Source of the DNA: Poecilobothrus nobilitatus | Taxonomy: Eukaryota > Arthropoda > Insecta > Diptera > Dolichopodidae | DNA length: 64,000 nucleotides | Direction: 5' to 3' | NCBI GenBank assembly: GCA_947095535.1 | Contig: OX352772.1 | Location: forward strand, 106,123,672 to 106,187,671 | Shown here: positions 1-9,665 of the stretch, piece after piece | Layout: each line of letters begins with the position of its first letter | Position numbering within the stretch: the first letter of the stretch is position 1 | Program-made: the position numbers and the translations under genes | Notes under the pieces: model-generated | The model's input: the letters and a program-made list of their open reading frames with translations, nothing else | Told to the model about the DNA's origin: nothing | Databases searched by the model: none

Positions 1-31
1 TTTATACTTTTCTTTACACAGGATAGGAATC

Positions 32-232
32 TTAATTTTTTTTATGTTTTTTTAATTTAGCTTTTTGTACTGGTGAAATTTTATTATTACCATTTAATAT
101 ATTGATTGGAATTTCAGCAATGGTTTTTATAATATCATCATCACAATATTTAAGAATATTTTTACGAAATTTCTTCTTGTTGCACTTTCCTAGTATATGT
201 AATATATGTTGGTTTTTCTTCAATCGTTTCAT
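32..232 (-). pseudogene. Small basic Polinton-associated protein, frameshifted
   Basis: A 67-codon frame starts at an ATG at 232 and overlaps the end of the ATPase gene in another frame. It is lysine-rich and carries a conserved-looking block (IKTIAEIPINILNGN, then a serine-proline step and a KLKKHKK basic run) that resembles a small protein common in arthropod and cnidarian Polintons, possibly a core/condensation protein. The frame ends early inside an eight-A run near 43-50; the expected basic tail is readable in a neighbouring frame, so a single-base slip is the likely cause. The function is not established; the family match is from memory of the pattern. Confidence 0.5.
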
Positions 233-875
233 ACTTTTGACAGTTGTTCGAATCACTCGTATCACAGAAGCATATGCAATATTCTTTTGAAAAAATATTA
301 GTTCTAATACGAAACAAATCGTTAACGTCTTGTGTTAAATCCAATACAATATAACCATGTGGACTTGAGGTTGATTCATTATATATCCCCAGGAAACCTT
401 TTATATTTTCCGGATATAGTTGTCTAGCAAGATGAAAAACCTGTGATTTGTCTCGAGGGTTTTTGAAAAGCACTAAATATTTACAATTTAATGAAATATC
501 TGTTGAGAATTTCCCTTGATGAAAAACGTTTTGTGTTAACAATACAATAGATAAATTACGATGGTGCGAACCTTTGGTAAATAGTTCGCATAACTGTTTA
601 TTTGCAGAATCTAACATTAAATCATCTAAAACAATTAAAGTAGGTCTATTTTCATTCCCACTAAACTCTTTGCGAATACTGGTATAAAAGTCTATATCAG
701 AAAAATCTATATTTTTCGGAACAGCAGATATTTCTGGGTTACACCATTTTATTTTTTCAATTTTCGGATAAATCAATCTGTCTATATTTTCAATTAAATT
801 ACATACAAATGTTGTTTTCCCACAACCAGATGGTCCCGCAATCATCATTGTAAATGGATGAATAAAGTTAATCAT
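162..875 (-). CDS. Polinton packaging ATPase (FtsK/HerA-like, A32 group)
   Basis: A 237-residue P-loop ATPase. The Walker A motif GPSGCGKT sits at about residues 14-21. The Walker B strand LIVLDDLM is near residue 80, followed by the LLTQNVF stretch that fits the sensor region after it. This is the size and layout of the A32-like genome-packaging ATPases of Polintons and related double-stranded DNA viruses, which pump DNA into capsids. The start at 875 gives the short N-terminal lead (INFIHPFTMMIAG) usual before the P-loop. The frame is intact and all core motifs are present. No matching capsid genes are in view, so a functional role here is unlikely. Confidence 0.8.
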   Translation of the reverse strand: MINFIHPFTMMIAGPSGCGKTTFVCNLIENIDRLIYPKIEKIKWCNPEISAVPKNIDFSDIDFYTSIRKEFSGNENRPTLIVLDDLMLDSANKQLCELFTKGSHHRNLSIVLLTQNVFHQGKFSTDISLNCKYLVLFKNPRDKSQVFHLARQLYPENIKGFLGIYNESTSSPHGYIVLDLTQDVNDLFRIRTNIFSKEYCICFCDTSDSNNCQKYETIEEKPTYITYTRKVQQEEIS

Positions 876-1026
876 TTTTGGTCTATGTCTGATAAGAAAC
901 TGAATTTAAAATACAAATGAGAAATTATATAAAAGCAGCGAACATATTCTTAGTACAGTCATTTTGAATTATGGAAGTAGAGGAGTTCTTAAATATTTAT
1001 TCCTCCGTCTTATAAGATGATCATAA

Positions 1027-1245
1027 GAAACTAATATTAACATTAAAAATTATTCTGGAATAAATAAGTACAGTTCAATTTATGGTACTCATTTTAACCT
1101 TTGTTCATGGGCATATGATAATTCTACTTCTGGGACCGACACATGTGAATGTCATAAAATAGAAAATTATAGCATCACTTTGGAAAATTTAATTAAATGG
1201 TACGAGAATAATGTCGAGATTACAAGTTGTATCAGAAATTCATAG
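1027..1245 (+). other. Unassigned 72-codon open frame upstream of the integrase
   Basis: This frame is open between two stops and overlaps the first 35 bases of the integrase frame. It has no in-frame ATG at its start. It contains a cysteine cluster (DTCECHKI) and a WYENN stretch. I do not recognise it. It lies between the divergent ATPase and integrase genes, so it may be a remnant of another Polinton gene or simply chance. Confidence 0.2.
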
Positions 1246-1773
1246 AGGTGCTAGAAGAAAATTTATTCAAAAGGTTTTAAATGATACTTGGCAAATTGAT
1301 TTGGTTGAAATGATTCCATTTGCAAAATTCAACAAGGGATATAAATATTTATTAACAATAATTGATACATTTTCAAAATTTGCGTATGCTAAACCGGTTA
1401 AAAACAAAAGTGCTGATAATGTTTTAATCGCAATGAAAAATATTTTTAAGCGGGCTGGTAAAAAACCAAAAAATTTACAATCTGATCAAGGTATGGAATT
1501 TTTCAACAAAAAATTTCAAAATCTAATGAGGAAAAATAAAATTAACCATTATCATACATATTCAGAACTAAAAGCATCAATTGTAGAAGGTTTCAATCGT
1601 ACGCTAAGAAACACGATGTGGAACCAATTTAGTTTACAAGGCACATATAAATGGTTAACTATTCTACCATCGCTAATAGAAAAATATAACTCACCATCAT
1701 ACAATTAAGTATTCCGAAAAGCAAAATACAAAGTTGGAGATTTTATTCGTATAAGTAAATTTAAAGGTATATT
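1211..1773 (+). pseudogene. Polinton integrase (rve/DDE core), broken near its C-terminus
   Basis: Retroviral-type integrase core. The catalytic triad is visible as WQIDLVEM (first D, about residue 30), SDQGMEFF (second D, about 93) and VEGFNRTLRN (E, about 128), with the insect Polinton signatures YLLTIIDTFSKFA and LPSLIEKYN. A stop at 1706-1708 interrupts the frame. The following bases still encode a VGDFIRISK-type segment, the usual continuation into the chromodomain-like C-terminus, up to about 1773, where unrelated repeat DNA begins. The N-terminal zinc-binding part upstream is not recognisable. Family function: joins element ends to target DNA. Confidence 0.8.
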
Positions 1774-1955
1774 TGCATCCTCAGCGCCATTGTTTTGCTC
1801 CTCTCCACCGTGCGAACGGACATCGCTAAATCGACTCAGGAGGTGATCCTGATTCAGAATATATATATATGTCCATATCTAACTCGCTTCCTCTTGGTGG
1901 TTACAAACATACCAATACCAAAGTTAATATACCCTACACTTAATGTGTAGGATAT
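1774..1955 (+). repeat. 3' end of a fly-type dispersed repeat with a TATACCC hairpin
   Basis: The segment has the order gcgaacggacatcgctaaat, then cgactcagga, a TA-rich tract, GGTGGTTACAAAC and finally TATACCC. It closes with the hairpin CCTACAC-TTAAT-GTGTAGG at about 1931-1950. The same order recurs at 49200-49346 and 57830-57972, where complete copies exist. The block is widespread in flies, which supports a dipteran source. It abuts the broken Polinton integrase, so it may mark the insertion or deletion that truncated it. Confidence 0.65.
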
Positions 1956-2589
1956 AATAAATCTTTAAATAAATTGACAATATCAAAGACACAAACCTTT
2001 TACTCGTACTTTACCTCTTAAAAACTTTGCCGTTTAAAAGTTTCACCATTTGCGCCGTCATATCTTTACCTGGTAAGCTTTGCTGATTAAAACCTTCGCC
2101 ATTTGCAACCTTACTACTAATGTTTACTTTTATATTAAAAAGTTTCTTTTTTCTGGAAATGCAGCTTTTTATTTTAAATAATAAATAATTAAAAACAGTT
2201 GCATATCTTTGTTAATTATCATTTATTATTTATTATTTTGATTTTTTGCCGATATTTCGGGAACATGGTTTATTCCCATATTCATTCCCTAGTAAATAGT
2301 GATAAAATGAAAATTTATAAAATTGTTTTAAATATTTATGTATATAATATACATTAACATTTTTATATGATTCATATTTTGTATATTTTTAAAAATAGGT
2401 ACATGTTAAAATGTAGATCACAAACTAGAACATGCATATTTAATAATTTAAAGGACTAACAATCATTTATTGCAAAATTTAACTAGATTTATAAAATGAA
2501 TTAAATATAATAAAATTGACTAAAATTAAAAATTAAAATTTTTTTTTTTTTATTCTTTTTTCTTCAAACATTAAAAATTGCCATAAACC
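1956..2589. other. AT-rich stretch without recognisable gene
   Basis: No open frame of note and no RNA gene. A short degenerate motif resembling TTTGCCGTTTAAAAGTTTCA recurs loosely at about 2020-2110, which looks like an eroded minisatellite. The rest is A/T-rich filler with homopolymer runs. Confidence 0.4.
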
Positions 2590-3075
2590 CGCTAAAATGA
2601 TATGAAAAAATAAACTTTTATGTATAAGTTTTATCTGGTTTTATTTATAGTTATAATATTGTTATATTATTAATATTGAGTATACCAGTTTACAAGTTTT
2701 TTTTTCTAATTTTTAAAAAACCAAATAAAAACAAACAAAAAAAAATATTGTTGTTGTTTTTTAAAATTTTGAATGAATTTTGTTCATTTCAATAATTTTA
2801 TTTTTACCTTTCTTATAACAAATATAGTTTTTCTATAGATGTATAAAAATGATATATAGACATATTGTAATAGCAGATAATAGTATAGTATGTTTATAAA
2901 AAGAAAATAAGCTAAAAAGTATATACAAATTTGTTATTTTGAACGATTAACTGAACAAAAATTCGTCGTTTGAAATGAAGTAAACTAAAACGAAAAATGT
3001 TTTGTATGTATTCGCTATGTAAGTTTTGTATGTCTAGCGCGCCAATATTTTAGCACTTTAGTTATGTTATATTTT
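2590..3075 (-). repeat. Inverted partial copy of repeat R, without the MLE1 insertion
   Basis: The reverse complement matches the DNA flanking MLE1 at 26263-26500 and 27403-27620, and likewise at 35715-37080. Landmarks in the reverse complement are GCTAAAATATTGGCG, the CTGCTATTACAAT stretch, TTGTTATAAGAAAGG and AAACTGGTATACTC. At about 2838-2848 the MLE1 site is empty: the DNA reads straight through TTTTATACATCTATAG. R encodes nothing that I can see. Confidence 0.7.
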
Positions 3076-3239
3076 TAACTAGTAAATTTAAAAAAAAAAT
3101 ACATAATTATAAAAGATACAAATTAAAAACTAAGCGAAATAGAAAGAAATGATTTTCAAAAATACATCCACAATACATAGTATGTAGCATTTGATTTGAA
3201 AACTATAAATGAAAATTACTTTTACAATAATTTATTATT

Positions 3240-3560
3240 GCTATTACAATTTGTCTGTATATAATTTTTTATAGGCTTTGATATATATTAACAGTCATTC
3301 AATCCCATACAAAAATTTTTGTAATGAAAGTTAAAAAGTGCTTGTAATATTATTGTCCCTGCTACATCTAGCAGGAACAAAAATAATCAATATTTATCAA
3401 ATGTTTTATCACATTATCAAACCTTTTATAAATAAGTTTCTTTTATAGTTATAATATTGTTATATTATTATTATTATTGAGTATATGTACCAGTATGTAG
3501 TCTCTCGTATCAGTTTACATGTTTGTTTTTCCTAATTTTTTAAGAAACAAATCAAAATTC
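3240..3560 (-). repeat. Second inverted partial copy of repeat R, uninterrupted at the LINE B site
   Basis: The reverse complement reads AAAAGGTTTGATAATGTGATAAAA and on through TCCTGCTAGATGTAG and AAGCACTTTTTAAC. It therefore joins in one piece the sequences that lie on either side of LINE B at 37090 and 42985. This is an unoccupied version of the LINE B insertion site and fixes the LINE B ends. It also carries a second diverged copy of the segment at 2640-2720, so two R pieces lie side by side. Confidence 0.65.
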
Positions 3561-3825
3561 GTTCTTTAAAAATTAGGAAAAAGTTATCAGTTCGTCTCTG
3601 ACGTTTGATAAAAGTGGTTGTTTATGGTGTTAATACTTATATTTCGTTTATTTTTAAATTTTAAAATTATTTAATTTGTAAAAAAGAAATTTTGGTTTTT
3701 AAATTAAATTTTTTATTTAGTTTAGTAAATTGTTTTTAATTTAAATAAAACTTTCTAAAATTTTCAATTTTAAGAAGTTTTACATATGATATGTAAGTAT
3801 AATTTCTTTTTTTTTAATATTTTTT
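3561..3825. other. AT-rich spacer
   Basis: No gene or clear repeat. Long runs of T and A dominate. The stretch separates the R fragments from the 3' end of the RTE-like LINE. Confidence 0.4.
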
Positions 3826-4957
3826 TTTTCCTTTCTACTCCCTTTGGCAGCATAGGGCTTCCACAAAGCCTTTCCACCTGTTTCTATTTAGTGCTATGAC
3901 TTTCATTTGTGACCATGTTTTATTTAGTTCTGTTATTTCTCGCTCTACTGTTCTACGCCATGTATTTCTTGGTCTACCAACATTTCTCTTTCTTTGCGGG
4001 TTTCATTCCAGAACTTTACTAAGAATGTGACCTATCCACCTATCTTTTCGTTTCTTAATTTCTGTGTCGATAGGTTCTTAACCGGTAGCTTCCCATAGAT
4101 CTTCATTTCGTATTCTTATATATTTTTATATTTTATTTTGCATATAATCTGGAGGCACTTGTTTACAAATACTTGTAGTTTGTATGTTTCTTTCTTATTA
4201 ACTAGCCAAGTTTCACTATCTTGTATGGCAGATTTTATACATGCTTCGCATATTCTAAGTTTGGTTTTTATTGCAATTTGGGATAACCTCCATATTCTCC
4301 ACATTCTTCCAAATATTGCTCAGGCTTTCGTTAGTTTATTATTAATGTCCTCTTTTGTACCACCGTCTTTAGTAATAATACTGCCTAGGTAATTGAATTT
4401 ATCTACATTTCTACTAATGTATCATCAATTGTAATTGGTCTTGTGTTGTTCGTATTCCCTCTTATAATTTTTGTTTTGCTAATATTTATTTCCAAGCCAA
4501 CTTCCGCAGCACATTATGCTAGTTTCTTCATTTAGCCATATTTTTTCTATTATGGATTGCAGGGACCTTGCACTTTGTAGAATGTCTACTTTGACCAGCT
4601 CAGCTCCTATGCCATCTGTACCTTCAGCCTTATTATTTTTAAGTTTGTTTATTATTTCCGCTGGCTCCCGTACTGTTGGAGTACTGATGTATAAAATTTA
4701 TTTGTGCTGAAACGCTCTTTCCATCTATTCAATTGTTCTTTAATCGATGTTAGTAGTTTACCGTTCTTGTCTTTGATTGGGTGATCCCTACTTGAGTTCT
4801 GGTTGGATAGGATTTTTATTTTAGCTAATAGTTCTTTTGAGTTGTGTTGGTCAGCTGTTTGTTGGGCTTCTAAAGCGATATTGCTTATGAATTTTCTTTT
4901 ATCCCTTCTTGCAAGCTTCTGTATCTCTCTGCATATGGTCTTATGATCTTCTTTCAT
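3826..4957 (-). pseudogene. LINE reverse transcriptase remnants (same RTE-like element)
   Basis: Fragments in order on the minus strand are a linker/RT N-terminal piece (4652-4957, with IKDKNGKLLTS and LNRWKERFS), an early-RT scrap (KAEGTDGIGAEL), a thumb scrap (GLEINISKTK), the late segment DSETWLVNKK and CLQIICKI (4116-4304), and the C-terminal tail near 3830-4010 (RNTWRRTVE and NRWKGFVEALC, in shifting frames). The polymerase active site is lost through an internal deletion. It cannot encode a working polymerase. Confidence 0.65.
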
Positions 4958-5227
4958 TTCGTTACTATTATTTGTTAGTAGGGAAGTTTTAATGTTTCTT
5001 CTCAGAAGTATTTTGTTCCATGTTTCATCTGAGATTCATTCTTTTCTGTTGTGTTCATTAGTTCCCAAGATTTCTTCACCAGCATTTCTATATATCTCTT
5101 GCCATTTTCCTTCGCTTATTTGGGGTTCCTCTTCTATATTATGTCTAATTTTGTCTATTACTTCATTTTTCTTATTATCTATATTGAGGTTGGCTATATT
5201 TAGTATTTTACTTCTTCTGGATTTTGG

Positions 5228-6073
5228 TTAAATATGTCTTAGCTTAATTCTTAAGTCGGCTGTAAGCAGTATATGGTCTGTTTGTGCATCTGCACCCCGC
5301 CATGTTCTTACATCTAGTAATGATGATCGCCAGTTTCTGCTGACGCATATATGTTCAATTTGGTTTTTCGTTCTTCCATCAGGTGATGTCCAAGTGTACA
5401 TGTGTATTTCCTTATGTGGGAATAGTGCGCCTCCAATTATCAGGCCAAATTCTTGGCATATATCTATTAGCCTTTCCCCATTGTTGTTCTTGATTCCTAT
5501 TCCATGTAACCCTGTAACTTGACATTCTTCGCTTGGATTTCTCTTTCCAACTTTTGCGTTGAAGTCACCCATCATTATTACTATATCTTTTCGAGGTGTT
5601 CTGCATAGTACTGATGTTAATTGAGCATAGAATTCATCCTTACATTCGTTCTCTGCAACTTCTGTTGGCACGTAACCTTGTATTATTGTTATATTTTTGT
5701 ACTTGGTAGCTAGTCTTACAGTCATTAAACTTTCTGGGACAGCCTCCCAATTTATTACGCTGTTCTTATGTTTCTTGTCTATTAGTATTCCAACTCCATA
5801 TTCCCCCTAATTATTATTATTTCCTGAGTATATGAACATGTTATTATTTCCTGTAATATACTCCCCCTAGTTATTCCATCTAACTTCGCTAAGCCCAAGG
5901 ATCCTAATTCCATATCTTTGCATTTCTTTTTCGAGTTGGGCTAATCTAGAATTTTCTCTTAATGTTCTAATATTCCATTGTACAAATCTTGTTCTTAAAC
6001 GTGTGCCAATTGTCGATACCGTATTTTCAATCCTATTTCTATTCCGAGACTCTGTTTCAGTTTCGCTAATCAT
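5228..6073 (-). pseudogene. LINE apurinic endonuclease domain (CFDP2-like), broken
   Basis: Two frames cover this domain. At 5867-6073 lies the N-terminal part, with FVQWNIRTLRE and GLSEVRW. At 5228-5725 lies the middle and end, with GDFNAKVGKR, TWTSPDGRTKNQIEHI and GADAQTDHILL. These are the catalytic blocks of EEP-fold LINE endonucleases: the acidic GDFN, the N/H pair and the final SDH, here altered to TDH. The pieces are separated by about 140 bases of degraded sequence. Such enzymes nick target DNA to prime reverse transcription. The usual NQIDH is changed to NQIEH. Confidence 0.7.
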
Positions 6074-6110
6074 TTTTCTTCACAAAGTAGGTGATTGGTC
6101 TACTGTTGCT

Positions 6111-6766
6111 ATCCACAAGATGTCATCTTCTAATTTTTCCCTAGTGTCATCTATGGGTCAAATGGAGAAACCGTGTCATGTGGGTGGTGCGTGTTGCCAT
6201 TGTAATTGTGTATGACAATTCAATTACATTAATCATACCTGTCACTTATGCCGTCTCCATCAACTTGACATATGCACATATATGTATTATCGATTATTAT
6301 TATTCTTATTTAGTATTCATTATCAAGTTATAGAAATATAGCAGAAATCACGATTATAGATATATTTTATATTTATTTGTTACTAATTATTTGTGTTATT
6401 TTTTGTTTTAGGTTTGGTATATTATGATGTAATAATATTGATTTTTTTTTTTTGATATAGTAGATAATTATTCTTAATCAAACGGTTTATTTTTGATTAT
6501 TATACTCTTGTTGTATATAATGTAGTTAAAATTTTTTTTTTTCTAAAGCGCGACCACACGTTTTTAGTATTAAGCGTTGACAACATTAGTTTCTGTGCGA
6601 TGGTTGTCAATTTTTTTTTTATTTTTTCTCATTTTTTATTTTATTTCATTATATTACAAATAAAATTTTTCGGATTTTCGGCTTAGTACCTATTTAATTC
6701 ACCGGTGACTTTAATTTAATACTGTTATTATTTGTTTATTTTTTTTTTCTCTTCACATATCATACA
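6111..6766. other. AT-rich DNA upstream of Jockey-1 ORF1
   Basis: No clear coding capacity. It may hold the 5' untranslated region of Jockey-1, since ORF1 starts at 6767, but the element's 5' end cannot be placed. Short T runs are frequent. Confidence 0.35.
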
Positions 6767-8300
6767 ATGCCCACGTGTAATAAGGTCACATGTCGCGAAG
6801 TAAATGCTGAGCATGCAAGAAAAGTGCTGACAAGTTCATGCTCTGGTAGTTGTGAGGGGTTATTCGATCCTAAATGTGTGGGACCCACAGCACCATTGGC
6901 GGATAAGGTAAAAAATTCGCCAGGTTTAGCCTGGTATTGTGAAACTTGCCGCAAAACTTCTCCGGCAGCTCTGCAGCTGTCGATCTTGATGGGTCAAAAA
7001 TTTAAAACCTTAAAATTAGCTTTTGAAAATCTAGCATTAGCCTTAACGAAAGATTTCGATAAATTGAAAAATTCTAATAACTTGCAAGTTGCTAACTGTA
7101 ATGACTCTATCGTTAGTGATGCGAGCGTTCTAATAGGCTTCTCTTCTAATGGGTTGGAACCACTCACACGGTCCAGTTCTGAGGTTGAATAAACCTTCAA
7201 CCTTCGTGGAGATTTAATTCAACTAAAATCTCCCCTTTTGGTTCAGTTCGAAAATATACATCTTACGGACGAACAAGTAGATATATCTCCGAACTTAAGT
7301 TCGAACTCGTCTTCTAACAATATTTTTGTGAATAATAGTAGTAATAATAAAATAAATAATAGTTAGTTAGTGATATTAGTGATAATATTCATAATAATAA
7401 TAATAATAGCAATAATAATGATAATAATAATCTTAGTAGTGATAATAATAGTAACAATAATAATAAAAATAATAATGCATTATATTTGTATTAATAATAT
7501 TAATCATAGTAATAGTAATGATAATATTAGTAGTAATAATAATAATAATATTAACGGTAATAATAGTAATTAATAGTAGGAATAGTAATAACAATAGTAG
7601 AAGTAATAATAGGAAAATATAATTACTACTCGCATTATTCTTAGTTATATTAACCTTAATATTAACCATAATAGTAATAAAAATATTAGTAATAATAAAA
7701 ATGGTAACTTTGTAATTAGAAATAGTAATAAACATAATAATAATAATGACAATAATATTAATGATAATAGCGGTAATAATAATAATAATAATAATCGTAA
7801 TAGAATTAGTAATAATAATAATGATAATGATAATAATAATACTAATAATAAAAATAATAATAATAACAATAGTAATAATAATAATATTAATAATACATAC
7901 TAATAACAATAATAACAACTATAATAATAATAATAATAATAATAACAATGTTGTTACTCTACTTGAAGGTAAGCCTAGGAAGGTTGCCTTCCCTTTAAAC
8001 TCTAGATGGTCTCCCATAATAAATTTATATTTATTTCACACCTGCATCCGAATACAGAATCTTGTGATATATATCACCATCTAACAAACATTATTAATGT
8101 TGACTGTATTCGTAATGGTATTTCAATTTCTAAGATAACAGCTAAATGCTGCTCTCTTTCAAAGTAGCTATTCCAGATAACTTACTTCACTTTATTTTAA
8201 ATCATAATAGCTGGCGTGCTGGAATACTAATAAAAGAATTTGAACTGCGAAAAAATTTGAAATTTCTTCGCAATCCAAAAACCACAGGAATCTCTTGATA
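6767..8300 (+). pseudogene. Jockey-1 ORF1 with PHD-like zinc finger, interrupted by a microsatellite
   Basis: The N-terminal frame (6767-7192, 141 codons) carries a PHD-like finger: MPTCNKVTCREV, a CSGSCEGLFDPKC block and the closing WYCETC. A hydrophobic, possibly coiled region follows (FKTLKLAFENLALAL). The frame stops at 7192. From 7320 to 7950 the DNA is a degenerate AAT microsatellite, and ORF1 C-terminal remnants follow (about 8140-8300, including WRAGILIKEF and LRNPKTTG). ORF1 proteins of this group bind element RNA. The start is the first ATG before the cysteine cluster. Confidence 0.6.
7320..7950. repeat. Degenerate AAT/ATA trinucleotide microsatellite, about 630 bp
   Basis: Almost every triplet is AAT, ATA or a one-base variant such as AGT, GAT or AAC. 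It lies within the ORF1 span of Jockey-1. ORF1 of this group often has Asn/Ser-rich linkers, so the tract probably grew by slippage from coding triplets. The long frames over it on both strands are composition artefacts. Confidence 0.85.
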
Positions 8301-9342
8301 TTTTACCAAAACGTGAGAGGTCTACGTTTGAAATCTATGACTCTTCCGCACGAGATTCTAGCCTTGTCTGAAACTTGGCTCAACTCTAATTTCAATAGTG
8401 AGGAACTGTATCAGTACAATATGTATCTGTAGAAAAGATTTTTTAGTCGCATCGTACTGATAGAAATATTACCTCCTCTTTTGACCAACGCGGTGGTGAA
8501 GTTTTATCAGCTGTCAAAATAACGCTTTTGAGCAGTGCAGTCGATTTGCCATCTTCTGACCTATTTGAAATGATTTGTGTCCAAATTTCCTTTAGGCACT
8601 TAAATGCTAATTTAATCATTATACTTGTGTATATTTCACCTAGTAATTCTAACAAAATTGAGAGCTATAATGAGCTCATTATTTCGGTAAACAATATTTA
8701 CCGGAAGCAAGTTTACTTTTGATAGTCTTCTAGTTCTAGTTGATTTTAATCTTCCAAACATTAAGTGGTTATGGTCTAATACAAATAATTTCTTGATTGC
8801 AAATAATATTTCACAGAACTTTGAATCAATTTTTATTGATGGCTGAAATAGCCTTGATCTACAACAAATTAGTTCTGCCACAAACAACTTAGGCAACAAT
8901 TAGATCTTGTCTTTTCTTCAGATCATGACAACTGTTACGCATCCCCCAGTGAATTAATTTTCACTAATATAGACGACTAGCATCCTCCGACAGATATATT
9001 TTTCAATGTTAACTCCTCCAATGAATCCTCTATTTCTGAGAATTATCTAAAGTTTGATTTTGCCAAAACTGATTTCACATATTTTAACTCACTTATAGGC
9101 TCACTCAATGTGGAATCAATTTTTTCTTCATCAAATCTGAACATCAGCCTTAAACGGTTTATGAGATGCTAACAAAATGTTTTCGCTTATCAATTCCTAC
9201 AAAATCTCATGAATACTCTATCTACTCAGCGCTATGGTCATCTAAAGAATTGCGTTCTCTGAGGAACAAACGAAGTTCTTCATGGAAAAAATATATGGAA
9301 ACTAATTCCATTGCCCATTATAGCACCTTTCTTGATATTTTA
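8290..9342 (+). pseudogene. Jockey-1 ORF2, endonuclease domain
   Basis: ORF2 begins with the jockey-type block FYQNVRGLRLKS near 8310 and ALSETWLNSNF near 8365. Later come SNSNKIESYNELI and the LVDFNLP scrap near 8740, then a linker with WSSKELRSLRNKRSSSWKKYM (9166-9340, written here as its motif). Stops and shifts split the frame about every 100-250 bases. Endonuclease catalytic blocks are only partly recognisable. The frame is cut at about 9342 by the 3' end of Jockey-2 and resumes near 14190. Confidence 0.65.
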
Positions 9343-9665
9343 TTTTATTTTTATTTATTCATTTCTTATTTAATTCAAATAAGGTACAATAGAAATTACA
9401 AATTTACGAAATTAAATTTACATTAAAATTTAAATATTCAAATACAAGTTTATAAGAGTTTTTTTTTTTTTTAATTAATAATACAATTAATTCAATTTAA
9501 TATAACAAATTAAGGTAATGCTGCAAAATTTTATTTAAATTAAATTAACTTAAATTAATTTTTGTTATTTTAAATTATAAATACTGCATTAGTTAGAGTA
9601 AGTTCATAAAATTGCATCAGTAACTATGAATTTACAATTTATTTTGTAACTATGAATTTATGAAT

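Larger units (their letters stand above)
1..1773. mobile_element. Polinton/Maverick-type element remnant
   Basis: Three pieces typical of Polintons lie together: a packaging-type ATPase and a small basic protein on the minus strand, and a retroviral-type integrase on the plus strand, divergently arranged. DNA polymerase B, protease and capsid genes are not in view; the left part may continue outside the window. On the right the integrase runs straight into an unrelated fly-type repeat near 1774, so this side is truncated. Terminal inverted repeats are not visible. The family assignment rests on the gene combination and on motif resemblance to arthropod Polintons. Confidence 0.75.
3826..6110 (-). 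mobile_element. RTE/Proto2-like LINE with a deleted RT core
   Basis: Read on the minus strand, the element runs from a CFDP2-like endonuclease start at 6073 to the family's typical C-terminal tail (TWSQMKVIALNRNRWKGFVE and a stop) near 3830. Several frameshifts break the frame. The central RT with its catalytic YADD box is absent: an early-RT segment (KAEGTDGIGAEL, about 4610) is followed almost directly by a late-RT segment (GLEINISKTK, about 4480). Clade naming is from motif resemblance only. Confidence 0.7.
6767..9342 (+). mobile_element. Jockey-1 LINE, 5' section (ORF1 and endonuclease)
   Basis: First of three separated sections of one plus-strand jockey-like LINE; the others lie at 14190-14875 and 25577-26262. 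Order and reading direction agree: PHD-type ORF1, endonuclease, then reverse transcriptase after the gaps. The interruption at about 9342 is the 3' end of the minus-strand Jockey-2. Frameshifts and stops are frequent, so this is an old copy. Confidence 0.75.

Noticed and set aside
7370..8084. Long frames on both strands over the AAT microsatellite
   Set aside because: They consist almost wholly of Ile, Leu, Asn and Ser runs from a trinucleotide repeat without stops and exist in several frames at once, so they are composition artefacts.
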